From positions 1 through 5,422 of the forward strand of contig CAMTBF010000274.1 of NCBI GenBank assembly GCA_947068385.1: a DNA stretch of 5,422 nucleotides. The letters are read 5' to 3'. The stretch is from an uncultured Lachnospiraceae bacterium (GTDB lineage: Bacteria; Bacillota; Clostridia; Lachnospirales; Lachnospiraceae). Within the stretch, counting starts at the first letter, position 1, and each line of letters begins with the position of its first letter. The position numbers were made by a program, and so were the translations under genes. The notes beneath the pieces are model-generated. The model had not been told where the DNA came from. It was given only the letters and a program-made list of their open reading frames with translations, and made no database searches. Below, one piece after another: positions 5,407-5,422 of this stretch.

Positions 5407-5422
5407 TCCATTTTTTCTGTTT
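5407..5422 (-). repeat. 16-base direct repeat, distal copy at window edge
   Basis: Exact match to 5202-5217, offset by 205 bases. The sequence ends with the repeat, so the true match may be longer. No -10-like hexamer sits at the corresponding distance downstream on the minus strand (GCCCAA), so this copy does not look like a second promoter of the same kind. Confidence 0.6.

Larger units (their letters stand above)
5223..5422. other. A+T-rich upstream region without a gene
   Basis: About 200 bases upstream of the operon promoter carry no open frame that I can support. The plus strand holds AATTGTTT twice (5221-5228 and 5239-5246, 18 bases apart), an imperfect palindrome at 5318-5334 and a TGTGCA motif at 5319 and 5351. 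A TTGACA hexamer occurs on the plus strand at 5289-5294, but I see no convincing -10 at 16-18 bases. A promoter for a divergent gene beyond the window is possible but unsupported. Confidence 0.5.

Noticed and set aside
1..5422. CRISPR array, tRNA, rRNA or known riboswitch
   Set aside because: No regularly spaced repeats, no cloverleaf or rRNA segments, and the only leader (about 77 bases) shows no recognisable riboswitch core.

Overview
The window holds one compact operon, read entirely on the minus strand (right to left): an ArsR-type regulator, a lipoprotein solute-binding protein and two membrane permeases of a carbohydrate ABC importer. The proteins resemble the LplA/LplB/YtcP (polysaccharide-oligomer) importers of Firmicutes. 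G+C-rich coding DNA, very A+T-rich gaps, strong GGAGG-type ribosome binding sites, a lipobox signal peptide and the importer class together suggest a gut-type Clostridia bacterium, plausibly Lachnospiraceae. That placement is inference; no phylogenetic marker is present.

Layout, in order of transcription. Positions 5422-5111 form an A+T-rich leader with a good sigma-A-type promoter (TTGACA, 17 bases, TATCCT) whose spacer lies in a 16-base sequence repeated at the right window edge. The regulator (5110-4148) starts at TTG. The solute-binding lipoprotein (4117-2324) follows after 30 bases. A 97-base gap with a very G+C-rich stem-loop (2257-2285) separates it from the first permease (2226-1291). 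The second permease (1278-358) begins 12 bases later. A factor-independent terminator (282-320) closes the operon. Positions 110-281 hold no recognisable gene. Positions 1-109 are a 54-bp-arm perfect inverted repeat starting exactly at the window edge; it is either an exceptional bidirectional terminator hairpin or a contig-end artefact.

How the parts work together: the lipoprotein would capture an oligosaccharide or sugar derivative outside the cell and deliver it to the permease heterodimer. No ATPase gene is present, so a shared MsmX/UgpC-type ATPase encoded elsewhere is expected, as is known for this importer class. The regulator is cotranscribed with its presumed targets and carries a long beta-rich C-terminal domain that probably senses a ligand, so the operon looks like a self-regulated uptake module. 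No carbohydrate-active enzyme lies in the window, so the substrate cannot be named. I see no clearly undescribed system; the best leads are the edge palindrome, the promoter-embedded repeat, the sensory domain and the intergenic stem-loop.
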